NCBI RefSeq assembly: GCF_014196765.1
Contig: NZ_JACIEE010000009.1
Coordinates: 1-64,000 of the forward strand
Direction: 5' to 3'
DNA: 64,000 nucleotides
From: Mycoplana azooxidifex
GTDB lineage: Bacteria; Pseudomonadota; Alphaproteobacteria; Rhizobiales; Rhizobiaceae
This document shows positions 1-8,837 of this stretch, piece by piece. The position numbers and the translations under genes are program-made. The notes under the pieces are model-generated. The model worked only from the letters and a program-made list of their open reading frames with translations, had not been told where the DNA came from and did not search any database. Numbering within the stretch: the first letter of the stretch is position 1; each line of letters starts with the position of its first letter.

Positions 1-310
1 CCCCGTCGCTCACCGCGTTGGGGGAAGGTTCACATGGCTCAATTCTCAATGGAAATTATGCGCCTAACCGGCTCAGTTCTGCGCGGAAACCAACATCCTG
101 GGAATCATGTTCATCTCGATGCCTTCCTTGCGCGGCCAGCCGCTCCGTGATCCCCCCACAGAGAGACCAGAGGGACGTCCATGCTCCTTCAATCAGGCTG
201 CGATGGTGGCACATCGCGGCAGGGAGAAATGTCCATTGGCGGGCGTTCCGGCAGAAGGATAGGCTAAATATCCGGCCCCGGTGGAGAGACTGTCTTTCGA
301 CCTGGACTGT
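1..310. other. Left edge, no assignable gene
   Basis: This stretch lies before the convergent end of the guanine deaminase gene. The only frame that draws attention is a short plus-strand one at 34-150 (38 codons, beginning MAQFSMEIMRL) with no recognisable ribosome binding site. I cannot tie it to a family with certainty. It may be the tail of a mobile-element or repeat-associated sequence cut by the window edge. Nothing else coding or structural is apparent. Confidence 0.3.
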
Positions 311-1618
311 TCAAAGCCCGGTCTTCATCGCCTTGCCTGCCACGTAGGCTTCCCGCACCGCGCGGTCGTCGCCGAGGGTCTGCAGCAGGAAGAGTTCGTC
401 GGCGAGCGAGCGGACGACCTCCATCCGGAGCGCCATCGCGGGCGTGGCGGAGGCGTCGAGGACGACGAGGTCGGCGTCGGTGCCGGCATCCAGCGTTCCG
501 ATCCGGCCTTCGAGCGAGACGGCCTCAGCGTTGCCGAGCGTCATGTGGTAGAAGCTCTCGAACGGGTTCAGCCGTTCGCCCAGCAACTGCTGGATCTTGT
601 AGGTCTCGTCCAGCGTCTTCAGCATGGAATAGCTGGTGCCGCCGCCGACGTCGGTGGCAAGGCCGATCCGCACCGGCTTTTCCCGGCGCGACAGGGCTTT
701 CAGCGGAAACAGGCCGGAGCCGAGGAAGAGGTTGGAGGTCGGGCAGTGGACGGCGACAGCACCCGCTTCGCTCATCGCATCCGCCTCGCGCTCGGAAAGA
801 TGGATGCAGTGGCCGAACAGGCTCTTTGGCCCCAGCAGCCCGTAGCGGGCGTAGACGTCGGTGTAGTCGATCGCGTCGGGGTAGAGCTCGGCGGTGAAGC
901 GGATCTCCTCGTCGTTCTCCGACAAGTGCGTCTGGACGTGCAGGTCGGGGAACTCGCGGGCGAGTGCTGCCGTCATCTCCATCTGCGCCGGCGTCGAGGT
1001 GATGGCGAAGCGGGGCGTGATGGCGACGTGGTTGCGCCCCTTGCCGTGCCATTCCTCGATCACCGCGCGGGTCTCGTCGTATCCCATCTGCGGCGTGTCG
1101 AGCAGCCCTTGCGGCGCGTTGCGATCCATCATCACCTTGCCGCCGATCATGCACATGCCGCGCTTCAGCGCCTCGGCGAAATAGGCGTCGGCCGAGGCCT
1201 TGTGCACCGAGCAATAGGCGACCGCGGTCGTCGTGCCGTGGCGGAGCATCTCGTCGTAGAAATGGCGGGCGATGCGCGCCGAATGCTCCGGCTCGACGAA
1301 GCGGCATTCCTCGGGAAAGGTGTGGGTGTTCAGCCATTCCAGCAGGTTTGCGGCATAGGCGCCGATCACCTGCATCTGCGGGAAATGCACGTGGGTGTCG
1401 ATGAAGCCCGGCATGATCAGGCACGGCCGGTGGTCAATCTCGTCCGCATCCGCCGGGGTTGCGGCGCGCACCTCCGCATAGGTTCCGACGGCAACGATGC
1501 GGCCGTTTTCGATCAGCAGGCCGCCGTCGTCCTCGTAGCGATAGGCGTCCCTGTCGTCGATGCCTTCCGGGCGGCGGACGAAGCCGAGCAGGCGTCCGCG
1601 CAAGAGCGTTGCCGTCAT
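311..1618 (-). CDS. guaD: Guanine deaminase
   Basis: Zinc-dependent amidohydrolase predicted to deaminate guanine to xanthine in the cytoplasm. At 435 aa it has the normal family length. The sequence shows the metal-binding FIDTHVHFPQ motif near residue 72, HLSENDEE around residue 230, HCIHLSE around residue 270 and the ATDVGGGTS motif carrying the metal-binding Asp. Its ATG overlaps the stop of puuD by four bases (ATGA), so the two are translationally coupled. Together with xdhAB 3-7 kb away, the product feeds guanine to xanthine and then urate, which PuuD oxidises. Other amidohydrolases share the fold, but the motif spacing fits GuaD well. Confidence 0.93.
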   Translation of the reverse strand: MTATLLRGRLLGFVRRPEGIDDRDAYRYEDDGGLLIENGRIVAVGTYAEVRAATPADADEIDHRPCLIMPGFIDTHVHFPQMQVIGAYAANLLEWLNTHTFPEECRFVEPEHSARIARHFYDEMLRHGTTTAVAYCSVHKASADAYFAEALKRGMCMIGGKVMMDRNAPQGLLDTPQMGYDETRAVIEEWHGKGRNHVAITPRFAITSTPAQMEMTAALAREFPDLHVQTHLSENDEEIRFTAELYPDAIDYTDVYARYGLLGPKSLFGHCIHLSEREADAMSEAGAVAVHCPTSNLFLGSGLFPLKALSRREKPVRIGLATDVGGGTSYSMLKTLDETYKIQQLLGERLNPFESFYHMTLGNAEAVSLEGRIGTLDAGTDADLVVLDASATPAMALRMEVVRSLADELFLLQTLGDDRAVREAYVAGKAMKTGL

Positions 1619-2856
1619 CGTGCGTCTCCTTGCGAAACCGCGCTTTCATACCAGGCGGTCAGCAGTTGCCGCTCGTCCGGTGTCACGCCGGTGAGATTTC
1701 CGGGAGGCATGGCATGGCTGCGAGCGGCCTGCAAATAGATTTCGCGCGCGTGCCTTGCGATCGCCGCGTCGCTATCGAGCACCACGTCCCTGGGCGCTGC
1801 GTGCAGCCCTTCCCAGACGGGCTCGGCGGCGTGGCACATCGAGCAGCGGCTGGAGACGACGTCGCGGACGGCGGGGAAATGCGCGTCGGAAGCGAATTTC
1901 TGAAACACCGGCGCGGGCGCGGCTCCGGCCGTCTCGCCGGTCAGCACCTTCGGCACGGTCGAGAGCCAGATGATCAGGATGAACAGGATCGTGGTGGCGA
2001 GCCAGGTCCAGGTCGGGCGACCCTTCCTGGCGTGGGTGGTGTTGAACCAGTGGCGGATGGTGACGCCCATCAGGAAGACGAGGGCGGCGATGATCCAGTT
2101 GAACGCGGTGGCGAAGGCCAGCGGGTAGTGGTTCGACAGCATGAAGAAGATGACGGGCAGCGTCAGGTAGTTGTTGTGCAGCGAGCGCTGTTTGGCGATG
2201 ACGCCGTATCTGGGATCCGGCGTGCGCCCGGCGATCAGGTCGGCGACGACGATCTTCTGGTTGGGAATGATGATGAAAAAGACGTTGGCCGACATGATGG
2301 TGGCGGTGAACGCGCCGAGATGCAGGAAGGCGGCGCGGCCGGTGAAGACCTGTGTGTAGCCCCAAGCCATGGCGACCAGCAGGATATAGAGCAGGATCAT
2401 CAGGCCCCAGGTATTCCTTCCCAGCGGCGACTTGCAGAGCAGGTCGTAGAGGATCCAGCCGAGCGCCAGCGAGGCGAGCGAAATGGCGATCGCCGTCAAA
2501 GCAGACACGTCGAGCACCTGCCGGTCGATCAGGAACAGTTCGGCGCCGCCGTAATAGACCAGACAGAGCATGGCGAAACCGGAGAGCCAGGTGGCGTAGC
2601 TCTCCCATTTGAACCAGGTCAGGTGTTCCGGCATGGTCGCCGGTGCGACCAGGTATTTCTGGATGTGGTAGAAGCCGCCACCATGGACCTGCCACTCCTC
2701 GCCATAAGCGCCGGGCGGCAAATGCGGCCGGTTCACCAGGCCGAGATCGAGGGCGATGAAATAGAAGGACGAGCCGATCCAGGCGATCGCCGTGACGACA
2801 TGCAGCCAGCGCACCGCCAAGGCGATCCATTCCCACGCGACGGCGTATTCATACAT
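1615..2856 (-). CDS. puuD: Urate hydroxylase PuuD (membrane, cytochrome c-linked)
   Basis: Integral-membrane urate oxidase of the PuuD family, which converts urate to 5-hydroxyisourate and passes electrons to a C-terminal cytochrome c domain instead of to O2 as soluble uricase does. The 413-aa protein begins with a membrane domain of about eight hydrophobic helices and ends in a haem-binding CSMCH motif about 75 residues from the C-terminus. The frame is open farther upstream, but the ATG at 2856 is chosen because an AGAGGGG ribosome binding site precedes it and MYEYAVAWEW matches the usual start of the family. It lies 90 bp behind a LysR regulator and overlaps guaD. Hydroxyisourate hydrolase and OHCU decarboxylase are not in the window. 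Confidence 0.93.
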   Translation of the reverse strand: MYEYAVAWEWIALAVRWLHVVTAIAWIGSSFYFIALDLGLVNRPHLPPGAYGEEWQVHGGGFYHIQKYLVAPATMPEHLTWFKWESYATWLSGFAMLCLVYYGGAELFLIDRQVLDVSALTAIAISLASLALGWILYDLLCKSPLGRNTWGLMILLYILLVAMAWGYTQVFTGRAAFLHLGAFTATIMSANVFFIIIPNQKIVVADLIAGRTPDPRYGVIAKQRSLHNNYLTLPVIFFMLSNHYPLAFATAFNWIIAALVFLMGVTIRHWFNTTHARKGRPTWTWLATTILFILIIWLSTVPKVLTGETAGAAPAPVFQKFASDAHFPAVRDVVSSRCSMCHAAEPVWEGLHAAPRDVVLDSDAAIARHAREIYLQAARSHAMPPGNLTGVTPDERQLLTAWYESAVSQGDAR

Positions 2857-2946
2857 GCGATGCCCCTCTTGTTCGTCCGCACTGCACATTGCGAAAAAAA
2901 TCCGGGCGAGGGAAGGGGAGCCACACCGCTTCCCACCGATCACGCG

Positions 2947-3837
2947 TCAGTCGGGGAGGTCCGGCAGCTGCGTGTGCAGCCAGGCACGGAACAGTCTGAT
3001 CTTGGGGACGTTGCGCCGGCTTTCCGGGTAGACCAGCCAGTGGGCCTTGCCATCGCTGCAGGCAAGATCGAAGGGCCGGTAGAGCCGGCCGCGCGCGATC
3101 TCGTCGGCGTAGAATTCCGGGCTGAGCATCGCGACGCCATGGCCGCCCATCACCGTGTCCGCCTCCAGCGTCTGTGTGCCGAGATAGGTGTGCGGCCGGT
3201 CGCCGAGATCGATGCCGGGCATGCCGGCCTCGGCGAACCACAGCGCCCACCAGGGATCGGTCGGGTCGAAGATCGGCAGCTTGAGCAGGTCCTCCGGTTT
3301 CTCGATGCCGCCGACGCTTTCGGCGAGGCTGGGGCTCAGCATCGGCGTGACCGTCAGTCCCATCATCCGGTGGCAGGCGAGCCCTGGCCATAGGCCGTCG
3401 CCATAGCGGATCGCGACGTCGACGGCCTCGCGGGAAAAGTCGACCAGACGCTGCTCCGTCAAGAGACGCACGGCGACCGTCGGGTTCTGCAGGTGAAAAG
3501 AGCCGAGGCGCGGCGCCAGCCATCTGGACGCCATCGAGTAGGTCGAGGAGATCACCAGCGTGCCCTCGGCGTCCTCGAGGACCGAGGCGAAGGCGTCGGA
3601 GAGGATCGCAAACGCTTCGGCCACCTTCGGCGCGAGCCGCTGGCCGATCTCGGTCAGCACGATCTGGCGCGGGCGACGCAAAAACAGCGGCTCGCCGAGC
3701 AGGTCCTCGAGCAGCTTGATCTGGTAGCTGACCGCGGTCTGGGTCATCCCCAGTTCCTCGCCCGCGCGGGTGAAGCTGCCCTGGCGAGCGACCGCGTCGA
3801 ACACGCGCATCGCATTCAGGGGGAACTGGCGGGCCAT
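2947..3837 (-). CDS. LysR-family regulator, GcvA-like
   Basis: Transcription factor of 296 aa with an N-terminal winged helix-turn-helix (residues about 7-66, containing RQGSFTRAGEELGMTQTAVS) and a LysR substrate-binding domain. The opening FPLNAMRVFDAVAR and the FLRRPR stretch after the recognition helix are typical of the GcvA/AmpR-like subgroup. The open frame extends 87 codons upstream, but the ATG at 3837 is the natural start because the family begins there. It is on the same strand as puuD-guaD and 90 bp ahead of them, so it may control urate and guanine use. That link is inferred from position only; the regulated genes and effector are unknown. Confidence 0.88.
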   Translation of the reverse strand: MARQFPLNAMRVFDAVARQGSFTRAGEELGMTQTAVSYQIKLLEDLLGEPLFLRRPRQIVLTEIGQRLAPKVAEAFAILSDAFASVLEDAEGTLVISSTYSMASRWLAPRLGSFHLQNPTVAVRLLTEQRLVDFSREAVDVAIRYGDGLWPGLACHRMMGLTVTPMLSPSLAESVGGIEKPEDLLKLPIFDPTDPWWALWFAEAGMPGIDLGDRPHTYLGTQTLEADTVMGGHGVAMLSPEFYADEIARGRLYRPFDLACSDGKAHWLVYPESRRNVPKIRLFRAWLHTQLPDLPD

Positions 3838-3945
3838 CTTCACGGATAAGCTCTCTTGATGCGTACAGACGGATGTTCGATTGGAATTGCAGCACTTCGG
3901 GGCGCAGGATGCAAGCAAGTTCAACAATCGCCATGAGGTGTCATT

Positions 3946-4158
3946 ATGGCCTGCCCCGAACTCGCCCGAGACGAATACACCATTCGCCAACCGCTTCCCG
4001 CCCCGTTCGACTGGTGGGTACGCACGATCGTCGAGGCGCTCCTGCCATCGCTCAGCACCCGCGTGCCGCGGCTCGACATCGACGACCTGCCGGACCATCT
4101 GAAGCGCGATCTCGGGTTCCTCGACGGCCGCGACCGCTATTGCGACGAAGGGCGGTGA
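3946..4158 (+). CDS. Small DUF1127-like protein
   Basis: A 70-aa basic/acidic protein divergent from the LysR gene, with a clear GAGGTG ribosome binding site six bases before the ATG. The C-terminal half (residues about 47-62: DDLPDHLKRDLGFLDG) resembles the conserved end of DUF1127-type small proteins, which in rhizobia and Agrobacterium act as small RNA-binding or phosphate and C1-metabolism regulators. That homology is a judgement by eye. No signal peptide or membrane segment is seen. A palindromic repeat begins almost at its stop codon and may serve as its transcript end. Confidence 0.6.
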   Translation: MACPELARDEYTIRQPLPAPFDWWVRTIVEALLPSLSTRVPRLDIDDLPDHLKRDLGFLDGRDRYCDEGR

Positions 4159-4164
4159 AGGTTG

Positions 4165-4320
4165 GTGGCGCCACCCTCCCTCTTCTCCCCAGCGGGGAGA
4201 AGGTGGCCCGAAGGGCCGGATGAGGGGGAGGCGGCGCGCGCAGCGTTTGCGGTAAGGACCCCCTCATCGCCTCGCTTTCGCTCGGCACTTCTCCCCGGTG
4301 GGGAGAAGAGGGAGGTCGCG
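4165..4320. repeat. RIME-like palindromic repeat pair
   Basis: Two inverted copies of a unit built on CTTCTCCCC-AGC-GGGGAGAAG, followed by the GATGAGGGGG block, face each other across about 50 bp. The same unit recurs at 6881-7216 and 41803-41945. The organisation matches the Rhizobium-specific intergenic mosaic elements (RIME) known from rhizobial genomes. It fills the gap between the small DUF1127-like gene and the convergent end of xdhB, where it could also act as a bidirectional transcript end. Confidence 0.8.
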
Positions 4321-4367
4321 GTGATGTCTTGCGCGGATCATCCGTCCCGAGCGCAGCCGCCTGCCCC

Positions 4368-6704
4368 TCACATCCCCCGCAACCGCTCCACCGCCATCAG
4401 CACCCGCTCCGGCGTCGCCGGGGCATCCAGCCGCGGGCAATGTTTGTATCCGGCGACGCTGGCCGCCGCCATCGAGAGCGCCTCCAGCACCGAGATCGCC
4501 AGCATGAACGGCGGCTCGCCGACGGCCTTGGAGCGGCCGATGGTGGGCTCGGCGTTTTCCGACCATTCGGCAAGGCGGACGTTGAAGATCTTCGGGCGGT
4601 CGGAGGCGAGCGGGATCTTGTAGGTGGAGGGCGCGTGCGTGCGCAGCCGCCCCTTATCGTCCCACCACAGTTCCTCCGTCGTCAGCCAGCCCATGCCCTG
4701 GACGAAGGCGCCCTCGACCTGGCCCTTGTCGATCGCCGGGTTCAGCGAGCGGCCGACGTCGTGGAGGATGTCGACGCGGTCGACCTGGTATTCGCCGGTC
4801 AGCGTGTCGATCGACACCTCGGAGACGGCGGCGCCATAGGCGAAATAGTAGAATGGCGAGCCCATGCCCTTCGCCCGGTCCCAGTGGATCTTCGGCGTCT
4901 TGTAGAAGCCGGCCGCCGAAAGCTGGACGCGGGCCATGTAGGCCTGCCTGATGAAATCGGCAAACGGGACCAGTGTCTGCCCGATGCGGACGTGATGCGG
5001 CACGAAGGCGATGTCTTCCGGCGCGACGGCCCACTTTTCCGCCGCGAAGGCGACCAGCCGTTCCTTGATCTGCCTGGCCGCGTCATAGGCCGCCATGCCG
5101 TTCAGGTCGGAGCCGGAGGAGGCGGCGGTGGCGGACGTGTTGGGCACCTTCGCCGTCGTCGTCGCCGTGATCTTCACGCTCGCGATGTCGACCTGGAAGG
5201 CGTCCGCCAGCACCTGCGCCACCTTGGTGAACAGGCCCTGGCCCATCTCGGTGCCGCCATGGTTCAGGTGGATCGAGCCGTCCTGGTAGACATGCACCAA
5301 GGCGCCGGCCTGATTGTACCAGGTGGCGGTGAACGAGATGCCGAACTTCACCGGCGTCAACGCGATGCCCTTGCGGATCACCCGGCTATTCGCATTGAAG
5401 TCGAGGATCGCCTTGCGCCGCGCCTGATAATCGGACGAGCGTTCCAGTTCGTCGACGATGCGGGCGACGATGTTGTCTTCGACCGGCTGGTGATAGGGCG
5501 TCAGCACCCGGTCCGAACCGGGCTCGCCATAGAAATTCGTTTTACGGATCTCCAGCGGATCCTTGCCGAGCGCATAGGCGATCTCCTCGATGATCCGCTC
5601 GCCGCCGACCATGCCCTGCGGGCCGCCGAAGCCGCGGAAGGCGGTGTTGGAGACGGTGTGCGTCTTCAGCGGCTGGGAGGTCAGCCGCACATGCGGATAG
5701 AAATAGGCGTTGTCGGCGTGGAACAGGGCGCGGTCGGTCACCGGGCCGGAGAGGTCGGAGGAGAAACCGCAACGGGCGGCGTAGTTGGCGCTGACTGCCT
5801 GGATGCGGCCATCGTCGTCGAAGCCGGCATCGTAGGAGACGAGGAAATCGTGGCGCTTGCCGGTCGCAGTCATGTCCTCGTCGCGGTCGGGGCGGAACTT
5901 GACAGCGCGCTTCAGCCTCTTGGCGGCGATCGCGGCGATCGCGGCGAACTGGTTGGACTGCGTCTCCTTGCCGCCGAAGCCGCCGCCCATGCGACGCACC
6001 TGCACGGTGACCGCATTGGAGGGAATGCCGAGCGCATGGCTGACCATGTGCTGCACCTCGCTCGGATGCTGGGTGGAGGACCAGACGGTGACATCGTCGT
6101 CCTCGCCGGGGATGGCGAGCGCGATGTGGCCTTCCAGATAGAAATGGTCCTGCCCGCCGACGCGCATCTCGCCGCTGATGCGGCGAGGCGAGGCGGCAAG
6201 CGCCGCACCGGCATCGCCGCGCGACAGCGTCAGCGGGTCGGTGACGAGTGCCGCACCGTTTGCCAGCGTGTCGGTCACGTCGGTGAAGTGTGGCAGGTCG
6301 CGGTATTCGATCTTGGCCAGACGCGCCGCCTTTCGTGCCGCCTCGCGGGTGGTCGCGATCACGGCGAAGACCGGCTGGCCGTGGAACTCGACACGGCCTT
6401 CGGCGAGCACAGGCTCGTCGTTCCGGCCGGTCGGGCTGATGTCGTTTGAGCCCGGCACGTCGGCGCCGGTCATCACCCAGACGACGCCGGGGGCCGTGCG
6501 GACGGCGGAAAGGTCGATCGAGATTATCTCGGCATGCGCGCGGTCGCTCATGCCGAGTGCGGCGTGCAATGTGCCCTCGGGCTCAGGCATGTCGTCGATG
6601 TAGTCGGCACTGCCGGCGACATGCTTGTGGGCGCTGTCATGCCGCAGCGGCGCGTGCATCGGCGCCGAAATCGTCTTGCGTTCCTCGAAGGCGGACTTGT
6701 CCAT
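4368..6704 (-). CDS. xdhB: Xanthine dehydrogenase, molybdopterin-binding subunit
   Basis: Large subunit (778 aa) of the heteromeric molybdenum hydroxylase that oxidises hypoxanthine and xanthine to urate with NAD+. It has the aldehyde oxidase/xanthine dehydrogenase a/b hammerhead domain (residues about 20-130) and the molybdopterin-binding domain. MGGGFGGKE, AFRGFGGPQG, a GQGLFTKVAQV loop and the VGEPPF motif carrying the catalytic Glu are all visible. The ATG at 6704 has a GGAGG ribosome binding site; upstream codons in the same frame lie in a repeat and are excluded. Unlike the compact bdhA-xdhA-xdhB operon described in Sinorhizobium, 637 bp of repeats separate it from xdhA. No xdhC maturation gene follows. 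Confidence 0.95.
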   Translation of the reverse strand: MDKSAFEERKTISAPMHAPLRHDSAHKHVAGSADYIDDMPEPEGTLHAALGMSDRAHAEIISIDLSAVRTAPGVVWVMTGADVPGSNDISPTGRNDEPVLAEGRVEFHGQPVFAVIATTREAARKAARLAKIEYRDLPHFTDVTDTLANGAALVTDPLTLSRGDAGAALAASPRRISGEMRVGGQDHFYLEGHIALAIPGEDDDVTVWSSTQHPSEVQHMVSHALGIPSNAVTVQVRRMGGGFGGKETQSNQFAAIAAIAAKRLKRAVKFRPDRDEDMTATGKRHDFLVSYDAGFDDDGRIQAVSANYAARCGFSSDLSGPVTDRALFHADNAYFYPHVRLTSQPLKTHTVSNTAFRGFGGPQGMVGGERIIEEIAYALGKDPLEIRKTNFYGEPGSDRVLTPYHQPVEDNIVARIVDELERSSDYQARRKAILDFNANSRVIRKGIALTPVKFGISFTATWYNQAGALVHVYQDGSIHLNHGGTEMGQGLFTKVAQVLADAFQVDIASVKITATTTAKVPNTSATAASSGSDLNGMAAYDAARQIKERLVAFAAEKWAVAPEDIAFVPHHVRIGQTLVPFADFIRQAYMARVQLSAAGFYKTPKIHWDRAKGMGSPFYYFAYGAAVSEVSIDTLTGEYQVDRVDILHDVGRSLNPAIDKGQVEGAFVQGMGWLTTEELWWDDKGRLRTHAPSTYKIPLASDRPKIFNVRLAEWSENAEPTIGRSKAVGEPPFMLAISVLEALSMAAASVAGYKHCPRLDAPATPERVLMAVERLRGM

Positions 6705-6726
6705 GCTCAGGCCTCCAGGCACGCCA

Positions 6727-6848
6727 ACACCCTCCCCTTGAGGGGGAGGGTCGGAGCGAAGCTCCGGGGTGGGGTGATACGCAGTCGGTAACGTTGGTTC
6801 ACCCCCACCCGCGCGTACCGCGCGACCTCCCCCCTCAAGGGGGAGGTG
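6727..6848. repeat. Palindromic intergenic repeat, second type
   Basis: A 120-bp unit bounded by CCTCCCCTTGAGGGGGAGG and its near-inverse CCTCCCCCCTCAAGGGGGAGG. Inside are GGAGCGAAGCTCC and ACCCGCGCGTACCGCGC palindromes. It can fold into one long cruciform and is different from the CTTCTCCCC-type units next to it. It lies in the spacer between xdhA and xdhB, about 20 bp upstream of the xdhB start. Confidence 0.75.
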
Positions 6849-6880
6849 AAGTGCTGTACGGGATCGTTGTTCCATGTGGC

Positions 6881-7216
6881 CCCCTCATCCGGCGCTGCGC
6901 GCCACCTTCTCCCCGGTGGGGAGAAGAGGGAGATCGGGGCGATGCGGGGCCTCCGCTTCACCGGTGCTGCGGATGCAAGGCAGGATTCACGGTCCATCCG
7001 GGAGGTGAAGGTTCCCGCAACCACCCTCTTCTCCCCAGCGGGGAGAAGTGCTGAGCGCAGCGAGGCGATGAGGGGGGGCGACGGTGCGGCGTGCGTAGAG
7101 CAGGCGACAGGTTCGCTCCTCATCCGTCTGCCGGCACCTTCTCCCCGCAAGCGGGGAGAAGGGAGCGTGCCGCAAGGTTTCCGTCCCCCTCTCCCCGCTT
7201 GCGGGGAGAGGGGCGG
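6881..7216. repeat. Cluster of RIME-like palindromic units
   Basis: At least four copies of the CTTCTCCCC-loop-GGGGAGAAG palindrome occur here in alternating orientation (near 6909, 7029, 7139 and 7183), joined by CCCCTCATC and GATGAGGGGG blocks and by short unrelated spacers. The copies are related to those at 4165-4320 and 41803-41945. They fill most of the 637-bp gap inside the bdhA-xdhA-xdhB transcription unit. I see no credible gene in the gap; open frames there are repeat-derived. Confidence 0.8.
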
Positions 7217-7341
7217 CGCGTGGCGTGTGGCGGGGAGCGAGGTCCGCACCACCGAAGCGAGGCGCAAGCGACCGGCCGGCCGTGACGGTTGCTTGCCGTG
7301 CCGGGGGGCGATTGCGGTCGTTGGAGTGGTTTGCTCACCCA

Positions 7342-8814
7342 TCACGCCACCTCCCCGAACCGCCGCAGTTGCGCCGTCTCGCCCGTCGTTTCCAGGTAGA
7401 ACCGCGTCAGCAGGTTCTTCGCCGCCAGCATCCGGTAGGCGGCGGTGGCGCGCCAATCGGTGAGGGGGGCGTAGTCCTTTTCCAGTTCCGCAGCCGCCGC
7501 CTGGGCGGTCGCTTCCGTCCACGGCCGGCCCATGAGTGCCGCCTCGGCATGGCTTGCGCGTTTGGGCGTGGCGGCCATGCCGCCGAAGCAGATGCGGGCG
7601 TCGGTGACGAGGCCTGCGGCATCCAGCGACAGGCGGAAGGCGCCGCACAGCGCCGAGATGTCCTCGTCGCGGCGCTTGGAAATCTTGTAGACGGCGAAGC
7701 GGTCGTCCGCCGCCGGGGCGGGCACGAACAGGCTTTCGACGAACTCGCCGGGCTCCCGATCCTGCTTGCCATAGGCGATGAAGTACTCTTCAAGCGGCAG
7801 TTCACGGCGGCCGGCGGTCGAGCGCAAGGTCAGGCGTGCGCCGAGTGCGATCAGCGGCGGCGGGGTGTCGCCAATCGGCGAGCCGTTGGCGATGTTGCCG
7901 CCGATCGTGCCCATGTTGCGCACCTGTGCGCCGCCGATGCGCTCGATCAGCAGGCGCAGGCCGGGCACGAGGCCGCAAAGGGCTTCGCAGGCCTGCGTGT
8001 AGGTGACGCCGGCGCCGATCGTCAGGCCCTCCGCGGTGCGCGTGATCGCCTGCAGTTCGCCCAGGTGATTGATGAAGACGACGGGGTCGAGTTCGCGCAT
8101 CTGCTTGGTCACCCAGAGCCCGACATCGGTGGAGCCCGCGACGACGGTCGCCTTCGGCTCGGCCGCCAGCACGTCGGCCAGCGCTTCGACGGAGGCCGGA
8201 ACGACCACACGGTTTCCAGTCGCGCCGAGACGGATCGTCTCGCGCGGCGACAGTGTGGCCAACTTCTCCTTCACCGCGGTGCGCGTGCGCTCTATCGGGT
8301 CGAACACCGTGCTCGGCCGGCTTGCGGTCAGGGCTTCGGCTGCGGCCACGATCGGCTCGTAGCCCGTGCAGCGACAGAGATTGCCCTGCAGCGCCTTTTC
8401 GATCTCGGGCCGGCCCGGCCGGTCGCTGGACAGCCACAATCCGTAGAGCGACATGACGAAGCCCGGCGTGCAGAAGCCGCATTGCGAGCCGTGATGGTCG
8501 ACCAGCGCCTGCTGCACCGGATGCAGTGCACCATCGACGCCGGCCAGGTGCTCGACGGTGACGACGTGGGTGGCGTTCATGGAGCCGAGCAGGCGGATGC
8601 AGGCGTTCACGCTCTCGTAGACGAGGTCGCCGCCCAGGAGCCGGCCGACGAGCACCGTGCAGGCGCCGCAGTCGCCCTCGGCGCAGCCCTCCTTGGTGCC
8701 GGTCAGCCGCCGGCGCAGGCGCAGCCAATCGAGCAGCGTGCCGGTTGCCGGGACGTCGTCGAGGGCGATGTCCTCGTCGTTCAGGATGAAACGGATGCGG
8801 TCGGTCTGCTGCAT
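7342..8814 (-). CDS. xdhA: Xanthine dehydrogenase small subunit (2Fe-2S/FAD)
   Basis: Electron-transfer subunit (490 aa) of xanthine dehydrogenase. The N-terminal 2Fe-2S ferredoxin domain shows CAEGDCGAC; the second cluster domain shows QCGFCTPG and GNLCRCTGY. A CO dehydrogenase-type FAD-binding domain (about residues 195-365) with AGSTDVGLWV and GGNIANGSPIGD follows, and a C-terminal flavoprotein domain closes the protein. The ATG at 8814 begins MQQTDRIRFILNDE, just before the ferredoxin fold. It starts 23 bp after the bdhA stop, so the two are cotranscribed. A long repeat-filled spacer separates it from its partner xdhB, so matched expression of the subunits may be affected. Confidence 0.95.
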   Translation of the reverse strand: MQQTDRIRFILNDEDIALDDVPATGTLLDWLRLRRRLTGTKEGCAEGDCGACTVLVGRLLGGDLVYESVNACIRLLGSMNATHVVTVEHLAGVDGALHPVQQALVDHHGSQCGFCTPGFVMSLYGLWLSSDRPGRPEIEKALQGNLCRCTGYEPIVAAAEALTASRPSTVFDPIERTRTAVKEKLATLSPRETIRLGATGNRVVVPASVEALADVLAAEPKATVVAGSTDVGLWVTKQMRELDPVVFINHLGELQAITRTAEGLTIGAGVTYTQACEALCGLVPGLRLLIERIGGAQVRNMGTIGGNIANGSPIGDTPPPLIALGARLTLRSTAGRRELPLEEYFIAYGKQDREPGEFVESLFVPAPAADDRFAVYKISKRRDEDISALCGAFRLSLDAAGLVTDARICFGGMAATPKRASHAEAALMGRPWTEATAQAAAAELEKDYAPLTDWRATAAYRMLAAKNLLTRFYLETTGETAQLRRFGEVA

Positions 8815-8837
8815 GCGCCTTCTCTTGCCTCGGCCTG

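Noticed and set aside
281-1738. Long plus-strand open frame opposite guaD
   Set aside because: It mirrors guaD, whose motifs are clear; the arginine- and valine-rich protein is typical of antisense frames in high-GC DNA.
6707-7338. Possible xdhC or small genes in the xdhA-xdhB spacer
   Set aside because: All frames there run through palindromic repeats and show repeated Arg/Pro/Ser-rich peptides with no XdhC motif.
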